DNA of 64,000 nt, taken from NCBI GenBank assembly GCA_964501655.1, contig CAZCTN010000013.1:8200-72199 (forward strand). The letters are read 5' to 3'. How positions within the stretch are numbered: position 1 is the stretch's first letter; every line of letters begins with the position of its first letter. A program made the translations under genes and the position numbers. The notes beneath the pieces are model-generated. The model was not told the origin of the DNA. It worked only from the letters and a program-made list of their open reading frames with translations, and searched no databases. The stretch comes from JAAYJK01 sp964501655. Its GTDB lineage: Bacteria; Bacillota; Syntrophomonadia; Syntrophomonadales; Syntrophomonadaceae. Positions 35,835-44,951 of this stretch are shown here, one piece after another.

Positions 35835-36778
35835 TGACTGTACGTATCAGGCTGCAAAGACTATTTCCGCAGCTGCTGCTTACCGGGGTATTACTTTCTT
35901 TGATTTTAATTTTAAGCTTGTCTTCGGAATACTTTTTATCCTGGGAGAACTTCCGAAATATTTTAGATCAAAGCTCTGTTTATATATTGCTGGCGGTTGG
36001 CATGACGTTTGTAATCGCCAGCGGCGGTATTGATCTATCGGTGGGTAATGTGGCTGCCTTTAGCGGTGTAGTGATGGCAGTTGCCATGAAAGCTGACATA
36101 GGAGTATTTTCGGCTATACTCCTGGGTTATCTGGCAGCCTTTTTATTTGGATTGGTGAATGGCCTGGTGGTATCTTATATAAAAGTCAATCCATTTATCA
36201 CCACTCTGGCTTCAATGTCCATAGCTCGGGGATTAGCGCTTATTTTAACCGGGGGGGTTTCTATTTATGGTTTTTCGGCCAGCTTCAAATTCTGGGGAAC
36301 AGGTTCAATTGGCCCCCTCAATCCCCCCATACTCTTTTCGTTTATCTTGGTAATTCTAGGTATTTTTCTTATGAGTTATACTTTGTGGGGAAAATACAGC
36401 CTGGCCTTAGGGGGGAACGGGGAAGCTCTGCGTCGTACCGGAGTCAACGTCAATTATTACCGAACCAGCATCTACTGCTTTTCCGCTTTGTGCGCAGCAA
36501 CGGCAGGATTAATTATGACCGCCAGGCTTAACTCCGCAGCGCCTCTAGCCGGTGCAACTTATGAAATGGATGCTATTGCGGCGGTAATATTAGGCGGTGC
36601 CAGCATGAAGGGAGGCAGAGCTTCTATCCTGGGTACTTTTATTGCCCGCCTGACCCTGGGAGTGCTCAGAAATGGACTGACCATGATGACCGTCCCCACT
36701 TATTACCAGCAGTTATTCACCGGCATGATAATACTGGTCGCCGTCGTGGTTTCTGAACTGCGCAGCAGAGAGGAATAG
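35834..36778 (+). CDS. CUT2-type ABC importer permease (RbsC-like)
   Basis: 314 residues with eight to ten transmembrane helices. Family motifs include GGIDLSVGN (about 59-67), VNPFITTLA (about 117-125), and AAVILGGASMKGG (about 251-263), the ATPase-contact loop of ribose/galactose permeases. The start overlaps the ATPase stop. The importer family carries monosaccharides, nucleosides and autoinducer-2. Confidence 0.92.
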   Translation: MTVRIRLQRLFPQLLLTGVLLSLILILSLSSEYFLSWENFRNILDQSSVYILLAVGMTFVIASGGIDLSVGNVAAFSGVVMAVAMKADIGVFSAILLGYLAAFLFGLVNGLVVSYIKVNPFITTLASMSIARGLALILTGGVSIYGFSASFKFWGTGSIGPLNPPILFSFILVILGIFLMSYTLWGKYSLALGGNGEALRRTGVNVNYYRTSIYCFSALCAATAGLIMTARLNSAAPLAGATYEMDAIAAVILGGASMKGGRASILGTFIARLTLGVLRNGLTMMTVPTYYQQLFTGMIILVAVVVSELRSREE

Positions 36779-36786
36779 AATCGAGA

Positions 36787-37596
36787 TTGAGTGATGCAAC
36801 TATTGATATTTTGATTGAAACAGCCTTGATTGGTCAGGGAATTTCCGATTTAACTGATGCGGAATTGTCCCGCACCTGGAAAGCCTATTTCCCTGACCCC
36901 CCCGATAATGTTGGCTTTGTCTGGCTGTGGCAGGGCCAGACGATGCTTGGCGACCTGGATTCTTTTTTAGTATATAGAAAAATGGAACTACCAAGAATCG
37001 ATAGCCGTAAGCTTCGAGAGGGCAATAATACATCGATCAGCGGTTTTTGTACTGCCAGTGCAGTACTGGCCATAACCCGGGAAATCCAGGCCAGCCTGGT
37101 GGTAACTGCCGGCCTGGGAGGATTTTTTGAAGGAAGGGTTTCCAGCGATCTTCCGGAAATTGCCCGGAGACAAGGGATCTTAATTGCCTCTGGGTTCAAG
37201 GATATGATTGCGGCAAAAGACAGCCTGGCCTACCTGCACGCAGGGAACATTCTCGTTTCCGGTACCGGTAAGCCGGTTTATGACGGTTTTTTGTTTGCCC
37301 GGGAAGAAACTGCATTGGACCGGAAATATGCGGGAGAAAGCCTGGAAAAACTGGCGGAAGATAATTGCTGCTTAATATTTAACGATATGGAAATTGGGTT
37401 AAGGTTAAAGAATGCCAATTGGCTCAAAGAGAGCATCGAGGCGGGAAAATCAGCCAAAAACAGCGGTAACGAATTCCACCCTGCTGTCAATAAGGCATTA
37501 GCGTACTATTCAAAGGGACAGAGCAGCAGACTGCAGTTTGAAGCACTAATGAAGAACATAGCCCTGGCTTTGGAGATACAGCAGATGGGAAAATAA
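36787..37596 (+). CDS. Divergent pseudouridine-5'-phosphate glycosidase (PsuG)-like protein
   Basis: 269 residues that align along their length with PsuG. E11 in IETALIGQG matches the PsuG LESTVIAHG Glu, and GLGG (109-112) matches the GGIGG loop. K138 in IASGFKDMI matches the catalytic Lys of CAGAKSI. The PsuG loop 'HTFD' that holds the metal-binding Asp is missing, five or so residues shorter here. PsuG cleaves the C-glycosidic bond of pseudouridine 5'-phosphate; this homologue may split another phosphorylated glycoside. A TTG start with a weak site follows the permease stop closely. The nearby PfkB kinase mirrors the PsuK-PsuG pairing. Confidence 0.7.
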   Translation: MSDATIDILIETALIGQGISDLTDAELSRTWKAYFPDPPDNVGFVWLWQGQTMLGDLDSFLVYRKMELPRIDSRKLREGNNTSISGFCTASAVLAITREIQASLVVTAGLGGFFEGRVSSDLPEIARRQGILIASGFKDMIAAKDSLAYLHAGNILVSGTGKPVYDGFLFAREETALDRKYAGESLEKLAEDNCCLIFNDMEIGLRLKNANWLKESIEAGKSAKNSGNEFHPAVNKALAYYSKGQSSRLQFEALMKNIALALEIQQMGK

Positions 37597-37612
37597 TTAG
37601 CGGAGGAGCTAG

Positions 37613-38674
37613 ATGAAAACAGCCGTGATACCAAAAGACGAGATGACCCCGGTGGAACGTTCCCGGGCGATAAAAACCGGCCGGGCTTATGACCGGATAC
37701 CATGCAGCCCCATGGTTGCTGAACATGTTATTTGGTCCACCGGCATCAGTATAAAGGAATATTTATATAACCCTAAACTAGCGGCGGAAGCACAAGCCAG
37801 GGCTTTTGAGTACTTTGGCTATGACAGCGTAAGTGTGAGTCCTGATCATCATGGCTTTGCGGAAGCGATGGGAAGTCAATTCCGTTATACAGATGACGAA
37901 AGGCCCCAAATTTCTCAGTGTTGTTTAAGGAATCGTGATGATATTGCGCAATTGGAACCGGTAGACCCGAAAAAAACCGGGCGGCTGAAGCTGTGTATTG
38001 AGGCGGTGGCTCGCTTGCAGGAGATGGTGGGCGACAAAGTAAAAGTCGGCAGCGGGATGGGCGGTCCCCTGACCTGTGCCTCGCTTTTGCGCGGGGCAGA
38101 CAATATTTTAAGAGATATGAGGAAAAATCCTGAGTACGTACATAAAATCATGGAGGTTAATACTCAAAACCTGATTAATTATATGTCGGCTTGCTGGGAA
38201 TATGGAGTAGGCTGCAGCATTGGAGATTCCTTTGCTTCCTGTACCGTAATCAGCCCCAGGTATTTCAGGATTTTTGTCAAACCTTATTTGAAGATGGTGG
38301 CTGATTGGCAGATCAAAAATATTGGCAGTGCCGGTAATTTACATATTTGCGGCGACAGCAAACCCATCTGGAAGGACATGGCGGAATTGGGCTTTTCCTC
38401 AATTAGTTTAGATAATGCCATGGATTTGGCAGAAGCAAAAGAAGTATTCGGACAAACAATTGCTCTTAAGGGCAATGTCAAGCCAGTGGAGACCATGCTT
38501 TTGGGCAGTGTGGAAGATGTAATGAGAGAATCAAAGGAATGTATTGAAAAGTGCATGGATACTCCCCGGGGCTATACTTTAAGCAGCGGCTGTACATTGC
38601 CCATTCAGACTCCGGTTGAAAACGTGGAGGCAATGGTAAACGCGGCTCGTCTATGGGGCCGCCCAAAAAATTAG
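37613..38674 (+). CDS. MtaA/CmuA-like methyltransferase (UroD superfamily)
   Basis: 353 residues in the uroporphyrinogen-decarboxylase fold. Zinc-site residues of the methylcobamide:thiol methyltransferases are present: His244-x-Cys246 (LHICGD) and Cys327 (SSGCTLP). True haem-pathway decarboxylases lack this set. Such enzymes move a methyl group between a corrinoid protein and a thiol or pterin acceptor. GGAGGAG precedes the ATG. No corrinoid protein or methanol/methylamine-type partner is encoded in the window. It lies inside the importer cluster between the PsuG-like and PfkB genes, tying methyl transfer to the imported compound. Confidence 0.85.
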   Translation: MKTAVIPKDEMTPVERSRAIKTGRAYDRIPCSPMVAEHVIWSTGISIKEYLYNPKLAAEAQARAFEYFGYDSVSVSPDHHGFAEAMGSQFRYTDDERPQISQCCLRNRDDIAQLEPVDPKKTGRLKLCIEAVARLQEMVGDKVKVGSGMGGPLTCASLLRGADNILRDMRKNPEYVHKIMEVNTQNLINYMSACWEYGVGCSIGDSFASCTVISPRYFRIFVKPYLKMVADWQIKNIGSAGNLHICGDSKPIWKDMAELGFSSISLDNAMDLAEAKEVFGQTIALKGNVKPVETMLLGSVEDVMRESKECIEKCMDTPRGYTLSSGCTLPIQTPVENVEAMVNAARLWGRPKN

Positions 38675-38688
38675 AGGGTGGTAATAAA

Positions 38689-39630
38689 ATGATAAGAACT
38701 GTTCTGGGTTTGGGCACGGCTGCTATGGATGTGGTTCTGCAGTGTGACAGCCTGCCCACAGCAGACGAATTCGCCCTAATTGGCAGTGAGCAGTTACTGT
38801 CCGGGGGAAGTTGTGCCAATATGCTGGTGACCCTAGCCAAGTTAGGGTTAAATGCCAGGCAAATAGCCAAAATCGGAGATGACAGCTTTGGCCAGATATA
38901 TAGAAAAGATCTGGTCAATGACGGTGTCGATGACCGTCTGCTCATAACAGTTCCTGCCGGCCAAACCATGCATACCTATATTTTTGCTGCCGCTAATGGA
39001 GAACACACTATTTTAGCCAATATGGGCGACTGCATCATGAACTTGCAGGCCGAAGAGATTAGGCCGGAAATGCTGGAGGGGGTGGACCTGTTTTATACGG
39101 ATATGTTTCCTTCCCCACCGGCTATTGCCCTGGCCAGGCTTTGCAGGGAAAGCAGCATCCCGGTCATTTTCTGCCTGCAATGCCCGCCTGAATTCATGAA
39201 CAGTATCGGGGTAACAGACGGAGAAATCTTGGAAATGCTTTCCCTTACTGACCTGTTTATAGCCGGCCGAAGCAGTTATTACAGCCTTACCGGGATACCG
39301 GATTATGAAGAAGCCATGGCTGCTCTTTATCACAAATATCCGTTAGAGCTGGGTATGATTTGTACAGCCGGAGATGACGGTGCAGCATGGCTGGATAATA
39401 CTGAAATCATTAATACCAAGCCTTTTGAAATAGTGCCTGTGGATACCACCGGCGCCGGCGACTCCTTCCTGGGAGGGCTTATTTACAGTTATTTTGCCAG
39501 TGGACAGACAAAACAAAAAGCCATGGACTTTGCTTCGGCAGCCGCGGCAATAAAATGCACCCAGTTAGGCCCGAGAATAAAGGCTGATGTTAAGATGATC
39601 GAAGACTTTATGTCCGGCAGATCATTGTAA
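38689..39630 (+). CDS. PfkB-family carbohydrate/nucleoside kinase
   Basis: 313 residues. The N-terminal GGSCANMLVTLAKLG segment and the C-terminal signature DTTGAGDSFLGGL (with the catalytic Asp) identify the ribokinase/PfkB fold. It phosphorylates a sugar or nucleoside hydroxyl with ATP. The start at 38689 has GAGGGTGG upstream; 12 upstream codons are open and overlap the preceding gene. Its position near a PsuG-like gene recalls PsuK, pseudouridine kinase. Confidence 0.88.
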   Translation: MIRTVLGLGTAAMDVVLQCDSLPTADEFALIGSEQLLSGGSCANMLVTLAKLGLNARQIAKIGDDSFGQIYRKDLVNDGVDDRLLITVPAGQTMHTYIFAAANGEHTILANMGDCIMNLQAEEIRPEMLEGVDLFYTDMFPSPPAIALARLCRESSIPVIFCLQCPPEFMNSIGVTDGEILEMLSLTDLFIAGRSSYYSLTGIPDYEEAMAALYHKYPLELGMICTAGDDGAAWLDNTEIINTKPFEIVPVDTTGAGDSFLGGLIYSYFASGQTKQKAMDFASAAAAIKCTQLGPRIKADVKMIEDFMSGRSL

Positions 39631-39688
39631 CTTTGATTTGATCATACTTACAAGAGTATGTCAAAAAAATAGAACGGAGGAGATAGCC

Positions 39689-40753
39689 ATGAAAAATATC
39701 CTAAGGTTAGTAATGTGTCTGGCGCTGATTTCCATGATGGCAGCGGGATGCAGCAAGGAAGACCCGGGCTCAGCCGAACAGGCGAAAGATCCGGTGTCTA
39801 CTATCGAAAACGCATTGTTAAGAGATGCCGAAGCACAAATGCTGGAAGCATTATCTCCGCTGCCCGAGATGGGTAATGGAGAAAAAATCGGGGCGATTGC
39901 TTTCAGCATGACCAATCCCTTCTGGGTAACAGTTGAAGAAGGTTACAAAGACGCTGCCACAGAATACGGAGTACAGGTAGATGTTGTAGCTGCACCAAAT
40001 GAAGCAGATGAAGCCGGACAGGCCGAGGCCTTTAATACTCTGCTGGCCAAAGATTATAATGCCTTTGCCATTTCTGCTATGACCCCTTATAATCTGGTTC
40101 CCAGCGTAGCAAATGCAACCAGTAAAGGTATCAAGGTAGTTGCAGTAGGCACCAACATTGATGCCGATGCCGCCCAAGATGCCGGTGCAGTGGTGGAAGC
40201 GTTTGTTACCTCTGACTTTAAAGAACAAGGCCGCATGGGAGCAGAATTCATAATGAATAAAATCGGCGGTTCCGGCAAGGTGGCGGTAATCCAGGGGCAG
40301 GCTGGTTCTGATAATAGTGAGCAAAGGAAACAAGGAGCTATTGAAGGTTTTGAAGCTAATGGCGGTGAAGTAGTGGCGGTGGAAGCTGCTGATTGGGATG
40401 CTCAAAAGGCTTATGATATAGCCACCAATATCCTGAAGGCTAATCCTGATCTAAAAGGCATTATGTGTGCCAATGACGATATGGCCCTGGGAGTAGTGGA
40501 AGCATTAAAAGCTGCCAATAAAAAAGATCAGGTAGTGGTATGCGGAATTGACTTCATAGACAATGCCCGGCAGTCGATTATTGCCGGTGAACTGGACGGC
40601 ACCGTTGCTATGAGTCCATACCTTTTCGGTAAAGCAGGTTTGATTCTGACCTTAAAAGCAACCCAGGGGCATGAAATAGACGCCGATATTTTCTGGACCC
40701 CCATCGGCTTAATTACCGCTGATAATGTTGCAGAATATGATGGCTGGAAATAA
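39689..40753 (+). CDS. Sugar/nucleoside-binding lipoprotein of the CUT2 importer
   Basis: 354 residues. Lipoprotein signal with lipobox AAGC at about 19-22, a linker, then a type I periplasmic-binding fold (about 60-350) like ribose-binding proteins. Motifs include GAIAFSMTNPFWV at the first strand, IQGQAGSDNSEQRKQGAIEGF, and CANDDMALGVVEAL. The start at 39689 follows GGAGGAG. Its place late in the cluster, after the enzymes, is unusual for importer operons. A strong terminator follows. Confidence 0.9.
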   Translation: MKNILRLVMCLALISMMAAGCSKEDPGSAEQAKDPVSTIENALLRDAEAQMLEALSPLPEMGNGEKIGAIAFSMTNPFWVTVEEGYKDAATEYGVQVDVVAAPNEADEAGQAEAFNTLLAKDYNAFAISAMTPYNLVPSVANATSKGIKVVAVGTNIDADAAQDAGAVVEAFVTSDFKEQGRMGAEFIMNKIGGSGKVAVIQGQAGSDNSEQRKQGAIEGFEANGGEVVAVEAADWDAQKAYDIATNILKANPDLKGIMCANDDMALGVVEALKAANKKDQVVVCGIDFIDNARQSIIAGELDGTVAMSPYLFGKAGLILTLKATQGHEIDADIFWTPIGLITADNVAEYDGWK

Positions 40754-40775
40754 TATCACCCGCAACAAAGGAGTC

Positions 40776-40811
40776 AAAAGGGGCTGTGCTGTTTAAGGAC
40801 AGCCCCTTTTT
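40776..40811 (+). terminator. Strong intrinsic terminator after the binding-protein gene
   Basis: AAAAGGGGCTGT (40776-40787) pairs with ACAGCCCCTTTTT (40799-40811) and runs into T's. The last gene of the cluster lies beyond it, so that gene may be read through at lower level or have its own promoter. Confidence 0.85.
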
Positions 40812-40877
40812 AAACTGGCCGTCTTACTAATCATGGTTTCTGGCATTAAATTTGAGCTGTGAGTTAAGGAGCTGGAT

Positions 40878-41756
40878 ATGTATAAGATCTTTGAACCTTT
40901 TAAGTGCTATTTGCACCATGATATTCTATCGGAAGAGTTTTGCCGTGAGCACTCAGATTTATTCCCCGCCGCTTACCTGGAGGCGGCTCCCATGGCCATA
41001 ATTTCCGTTGAATTAGCCAGGGCACTCAATACTCCTTTAATCATGCTGCCCTTCGATTATGTTGCAGAGGCAGAGGCTTACGGTGCGAAGCTTATCGGTT
41101 ATGATGATATCTTTGGATTGAGAACCGAGGGGCAGCATCTCCGTTCCATTGAAGAACTATCGGAATTACCGCCGTTGAGTTTTACCCAGGGCAGATTATC
41201 TGAGATCATAAAGGCTATAAGTTTGATAGATGCTTCAGAGTATACTCCCTGCTTAAACATAACCGGGCCATTCTCTTTATTGGAACTATTACTTCCCATT
41301 GAAAGAGTATTTTCGGCCTGGCGGAAAAGGCAAAATGTATTGCTGGAATTTATAGCAAGTTATGAAGAAAGCCTGCTGGAATATATTACTTTAGCCATGA
41401 ACGCCGGAGCCAAAGTCATTTCCTACAGTGATCCCCTCACCGGACTGTCCTTAATTGGGAGAAAAAATGGCCGGCAAATGGCAGAGGAATTAATACTTCC
41501 CTTTTTTCATGATATGGCCCGGATACCTCATAGCGGTGTCATACATGTCTGTGGCATTTCTTCCGATATCTTAACTGCTGCTGACGCAGACTGGCAGGAA
41601 GTAGAGCTGGAAACAGAAAAATATTATTCCCAAGCTATTATTGAACAAGCCTGCTCCGCTCAGGGAATCAGGTTTTTCGGCTATGGTTGTCTGCATCAGA
41701 ATAAAGCAACCAAAAATATGTGGGAGTTAATAATTGGCAAGGAAATCGACGTTTGA
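40878..41756 (+). CDS. Second MtaA-like methyltransferase (UroD superfamily)
   Basis: 292 residues, shorter than the homologue at 37613-38674. The zinc ligands are again visible: His223-x-Cys225 (IHVCGI) and Cys271 (GYGCLHQ). Overall identity to the first copy is low, so the two likely differ in substrate rather than being redundant. AAGGAGCTGG precedes the ATG. It follows the cluster's terminator by 67 bases on the same strand. Confidence 0.8.
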   Translation: MYKIFEPFKCYLHHDILSEEFCREHSDLFPAAYLEAAPMAIISVELARALNTPLIMLPFDYVAEAEAYGAKLIGYDDIFGLRTEGQHLRSIEELSELPPLSFTQGRLSEIIKAISLIDASEYTPCLNITGPFSLLELLLPIERVFSAWRKRQNVLLEFIASYEESLLEYITLAMNAGAKVISYSDPLTGLSLIGRKNGRQMAEELILPFFHDMARIPHSGVIHVCGISSDILTAADADWQEVELETEKYYSQAIIEQACSAQGIRFFGYGCLHQNKATKNMWELIIGKEIDV

Positions 41757-41888
41757 GGTTTTTCCATGCATGATAACTATAGGATGTAATATAAACTCAT
41801 AGCCCTGCAAACATTAAAATCGACCAGGCCAGCCTCTGCCCAGAATGCGGAAATGCTCTGCTTTAGCCAACTGGCCCGGCGGATTGTT

Positions 41889-43028
41889 TTATCTCAGCAG
41901 GTCGGTTGAAGCTATGAGGCGCTGAATCTCATTAACCCCTTCATAGATCTCGGTTAGCTTGGCATCGCGGAAGATGCGCTCAATGGGGAACTCGGTGGTA
42001 TAGCTGTAAGCCCCCATTACCTGCATAGCTTTGCTGGCCACCCGGTGAACAGCTTCAGAAGTAAACAGTCTGGTTCTGGCAGCATCAGCGGCCAGTTCTT
42101 TCCCCTCGGAGGCTTTGAATGCTGTAGCCAGAACAATCTGCTGCCCTACCATTACGTCGGTGGCCATGTCTCCAATCAAAGACTGGATGGTCTGGAAATT
42201 GGCTATGGGCTTGCCACGCTGTACCCGCACCTTGGAATAATTAACCGCCGCCTCCAATGCTGCTTGAGCCATACCCACAGCCTGGGCACATACCGACAAT
42301 TTGCCAATCTGGGTGGAACCGAGCAGTACCTGGAAGCCCTTGCCCCGCATGGCCTCACCACCGGTGGTGTTTTCATAAGGAACCCTTACATTGTCCAATA
42401 CCACGTCGGAGACTTCCAATCCATGCATACCCATCTTGTCATAAATCCTTGGGGTGGAATATCCTTCGATGCCCTTGGGTATGATGATGTTGGTGCACCT
42501 GCCGTCCATTTCCACATCCTTGCAGAATATCCCCATTAGACCCGGCATGGTTGCATTGGTTATAAACACCTTTTCTCCATTGATAACCCATTCATCCCCG
42601 TCCCGGACACAGGTTGTCCTGAGTGCACTGGGATCCGAACCGGTTGATGCTTCGGTAAAGGCAAAACTGCCGATTCCTTCCCCGTGAAGCAACTCGGGAA
42701 GAAATTTTTGCTTCTGCTCTTCGGTGGCGAATTTAGAGATATTCGCCCCCAGCATGCCATTGACTGAGATGGTACAGGCAGTTGAGCAATAAACTCTTGC
42801 CATCTCAATCTGCATGATAACATATTCAACATAGGTATTTCCTGTGCCGCTGTATTGCTCCGGATATTGGATAGCACACCAGCCCAGGTCTTTTATCTTT
42901 TTAATCAAATCCCGGGGAGTTCTCTTTTCAGTTTCCATCCATTTGACCATAGGAGCAATCTCTTTCTCCGAAAACTTCCTCACCGATTCCTTTAACATAA
43001 GCTGCTCATCAGTATAATTAAAATTCAA
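41889..43028 (-). CDS. Acyl-CoA dehydrogenase (short-chain type), TTG start
   Basis: 379 residues. Motif FAFTEASTGSDPSAL, and at the C-terminus ERIFRDAKLTEIYEGVNEIQRL with the expected catalytic Glu in YEGV. The start codon is TTG, eight bases after GAGGGGG. The closest fit is with butyryl- or glutaryl-like short-chain enzymes of anaerobes; chain length cannot be fixed. It is monocistronic as far as seen and is the third acyl-CoA dehydrogenase in the window. Confidence 0.92.
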   Translation of the reverse strand: MNFNYTDEQLMLKESVRKFSEKEIAPMVKWMETEKRTPRDLIKKIKDLGWCAIQYPEQYSGTGNTYVEYVIMQIEMARVYCSTACTISVNGMLGANISKFATEEQKQKFLPELLHGEGIGSFAFTEASTGSDPSALRTTCVRDGDEWVINGEKVFITNATMPGLMGIFCKDVEMDGRCTNIIIPKGIEGYSTPRIYDKMGMHGLEVSDVVLDNVRVPYENTTGGEAMRGKGFQVLLGSTQIGKLSVCAQAVGMAQAALEAAVNYSKVRVQRGKPIANFQTIQSLIGDMATDVMVGQQIVLATAFKASEGKELAADAARTRLFTSEAVHRVASKAMQVMGAYSYTTEFPIERIFRDAKLTEIYEGVNEIQRLIASTDLLR

Positions 43029-43495
43029 TTGTTTGTCCCCCTCTTTGAAGTCTATCCCGTGTTACCTGCGCCCGAGTCTAATGATTATCGGATTAATTTA
43101 CCGGAAGATTGGCCCCCGTATTCCGTGCACAATCAAAACCTGTCCGGAGTCAAATTGGCATTCAGCAAATTGTCCGTCAATACTGTTACCCAGGGGAGAA
43201 TCACACTGACCCTTATTTGTCGAGCGGCTTTAGATACGCTCCGCTCTTTGCCTGGCAAATATCCTAAACCCCCTTCCTTTCCTCATACACAACTTATTAC
43301 TTTAACATTTATCACATTATCAGTATATCATTGGGTAATATGGCAGGCACTATCATTGTTGTATGACTTGTCTGAGGAATTCCAGTGATTTAACTGGTGT
43401 TGCAGCAGGTGCAAGTGGCCGGCAGCTTTTTACTCAAGATCTGGATTCATTTATTAAGTATTTCAGCCCACTGCAGCAACCAGGCGGGATGCATC
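43029..43495. other. Intergenic stretch between two minus-strand genes
   Basis: 467 bases. A weak stem GAGCGG...CCGCTC lies at about 43219-43245. A promoter for the acyl-CoA dehydrogenase should be here, but neither a clear sigma-70 nor sigma-54 site was found. Confidence 0.4.
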
Positions 43496-44218
43496 TTATC
43501 GCCTCGCTATATACTCAAAATAGTTCATTACTCTCTGCCAAACGCTGGCATTTTGTTTGAAGCTGGAGGAGGAATCTGCCGGTCCGACAACAATATCTTC
43601 TTCGGGGGTTATGCTCTTTTCCAGGATTTGTTTAGCATCCAATTTTATCTTGATATCTTCTGCCTCTTCATAAGTCAGTTCAAGAGACTCCGGATTCTTA
43701 TAATTCCTGACTGCGACCTCTTTACCATCCTCATTGGCAACAATATAGATGGGACCTGGTTGTCCGAGCATTACCGCCCTACAATCCCGGGGATTAACAT
43801 TGTTTTCAAAAGCTACTTGATCAAGCATGGGATTCAATGATCCTCCAAAATCCCAAACCCAGTCTCCATTTACCAAAGTAACTTTAAAATCGGTAACCGG
43901 TTCTCCATTCACTATAACCGGGAATGCATACCAACAAACTTGTTTGGCCTGTTCTGTCAAGCTCATCTGGGGATCAAAAGAGTTCAGGGAATAAACAGCA
44001 ACCGGTTCACCCAGGTACGCGGTTTTAGCTTCGTCCGCATTGCTAAAATAATAGTAGTCAGCGATATTGTTTGAACAATCCTGCATAAGCTGCGGAAATA
44101 TTTTATGCGCATAGGCCTTAGCTTGCTGAGATGAATCCACCGCATATGCAACCCCCCACACCAGCAAAAATAGACTAGTAAAGGCAAGGGTAAATAAACT
44201 GATATTTCTTGTTTTCAT
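43496..44218 (-). CDS. Secreted protein coupled to the cysteine protease
   Basis: 240 residues with a signal peptide ending near AYA (about 25). The mature part has Lys/Glu-rich stretches and no recognised domain; a Ser-rich tail (SSSS) lies close to the C-terminus. Three ATGs follow AAGGGGTG; the third (44218) has the best spacing, and the first overlaps the protease stop (ATGA). Tight coupling to a secreted protease suggests an inhibitor, chaperone or co-secreted substrate; that role is inference. Confidence 0.7.
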   Translation of the reverse strand: MKTRNISLFTLAFTSLFLLVWGVAYAVDSSQQAKAYAHKIFPQLMQDCSNNIADYYYFSNADEAKTAYLGEPVAVYSLNSFDPQMSLTEQAKQVCWYAFPVIVNGEPVTDFKVTLVNGDWVWDFGGSLNPMLDQVAFENNVNPRDCRAVMLGQPGPIYIVANEDGKEVAVRNYKNPESLELTYEEAEDIKIKLDAKQILEKSITPEEDIVVGPADSSSSFKQNASVWQRVMNYFEYIARR

Positions 44219-44220
44219 CA

Positions 44221-44826
44221 TCATTCACCCCTTCTTCGACTAAAATCAAATATGCTGTGTGTCCAGTTCCAATTGGGATTTAAAAAACCTCCGCTGGAAT
44301 AATTAGACCAACTGGTCGTATGGTCATCACCGTCATTGGGTTCAAAATAAATCACCTTTTCGCCCAATATTCCATCATTCCACCCTACGGCTAATTCTGC
44401 ATGACCCATGCCAGATTTCGGTCCAAATCGGCACCAGACCATAGAACCATTAATAATCTGAGATCTTAAGCCTGTCCGGGTGAGTCCATTTGATTGCAGT
44501 GAAGTAGGAATGCCCCAATTGTTTAAGGCATCGCGAGCTTCACAGGTCGCAGCCGCCCTATACAGTGGAGCATCATACGGACAGTTGTTGTCGGGATTGC
44601 ATTGTAAACTGTGACCAAAATGTATCCAGTGGACAATTGCCTCCATACTCGGGGGATTAGAGACATAATGATTCATAATTACATAATCACAACATGCCCA
44701 GCACCAATTAGTGCTGCGCGGCGGTTGAAAGTTGTTGGTATGAGGAATTACAACCGCTTTAACTGGCAATACCATTACAGATGCAAATAAAAACATCAGC
44801 GCTAAAACCCTCAATGAGCTTTTCAC
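44221..44826 (-). CDS. Secreted papain-like cysteine protease (C39/C70-like)
   Basis: 201 residues with a signal peptide ending near VKA (about 24). The catalytic Cys is in NWCWACC (Cys42), the His in GHAELAVGW (His142), and Asn164 in the EPNDG motif completes a papain-like triad. Extra cysteines suggest disulphides, consistent with export. The start is GTG after GGGAGG. The spacing and short size fit papain-like C39/C70 enzymes. It is the upstream gene of a two-gene unit and lies below the 84-nt shared element, separated by about 125 bases. Confidence 0.8.
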   Translation of the reverse strand: MKSSLRVLALMFLFASVMVLPVKAVVIPHTNNFQPPRSTNWCWACCDYVIMNHYVSNPPSMEAIVHWIHFGHSLQCNPDNNCPYDAPLYRAAATCEARDALNNWGIPTSLQSNGLTRTGLRSQIINGSMVWCRFGPKSGMGHAELAVGWNDGILGEKVIYFEPNDGDDHTTSWSNYSSGGFLNPNWNWTHSIFDFSRRRGE

Positions 44827-44948
44827 AGCAATCCTCCCTTTAACAATCGTTTGGTTAGGTATAGTGAAATGAAGATTAGGAACCCGTCAGCGGCCTGAGC
44901 CGGAACGGCACAAAAAAGGACCGGGGAATGTCCATCCAAAAAATCCAA
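44823..44948 (-). CDS. Possible 41-residue leader ORF upstream of the protease
   Basis: A TTG five bases after AAGGAGGT opens 41 codons that end in TGA overlapping the protease GTG, as in translational coupling. The peptide includes VLFCAVPAQAADG, which looks like the end of a signal peptide, so it may also be a decayed secreted gene. No homologue was recognised. Confidence 0.3.
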   Translation of the reverse strand: MDFLDGHSPVLFCAVPAQAADGFLIFISLYLTKRLLKGGLL

Positions 44949-44951
44949 AAA

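Noticed and set aside
37613..38674. Calling the UroD-fold proteins haem-pathway uroporphyrinogen decarboxylases
   Set aside because: The His-x-Cys and later Cys zinc set is that of methylcobamide methyltransferases, and no haem genes are near.
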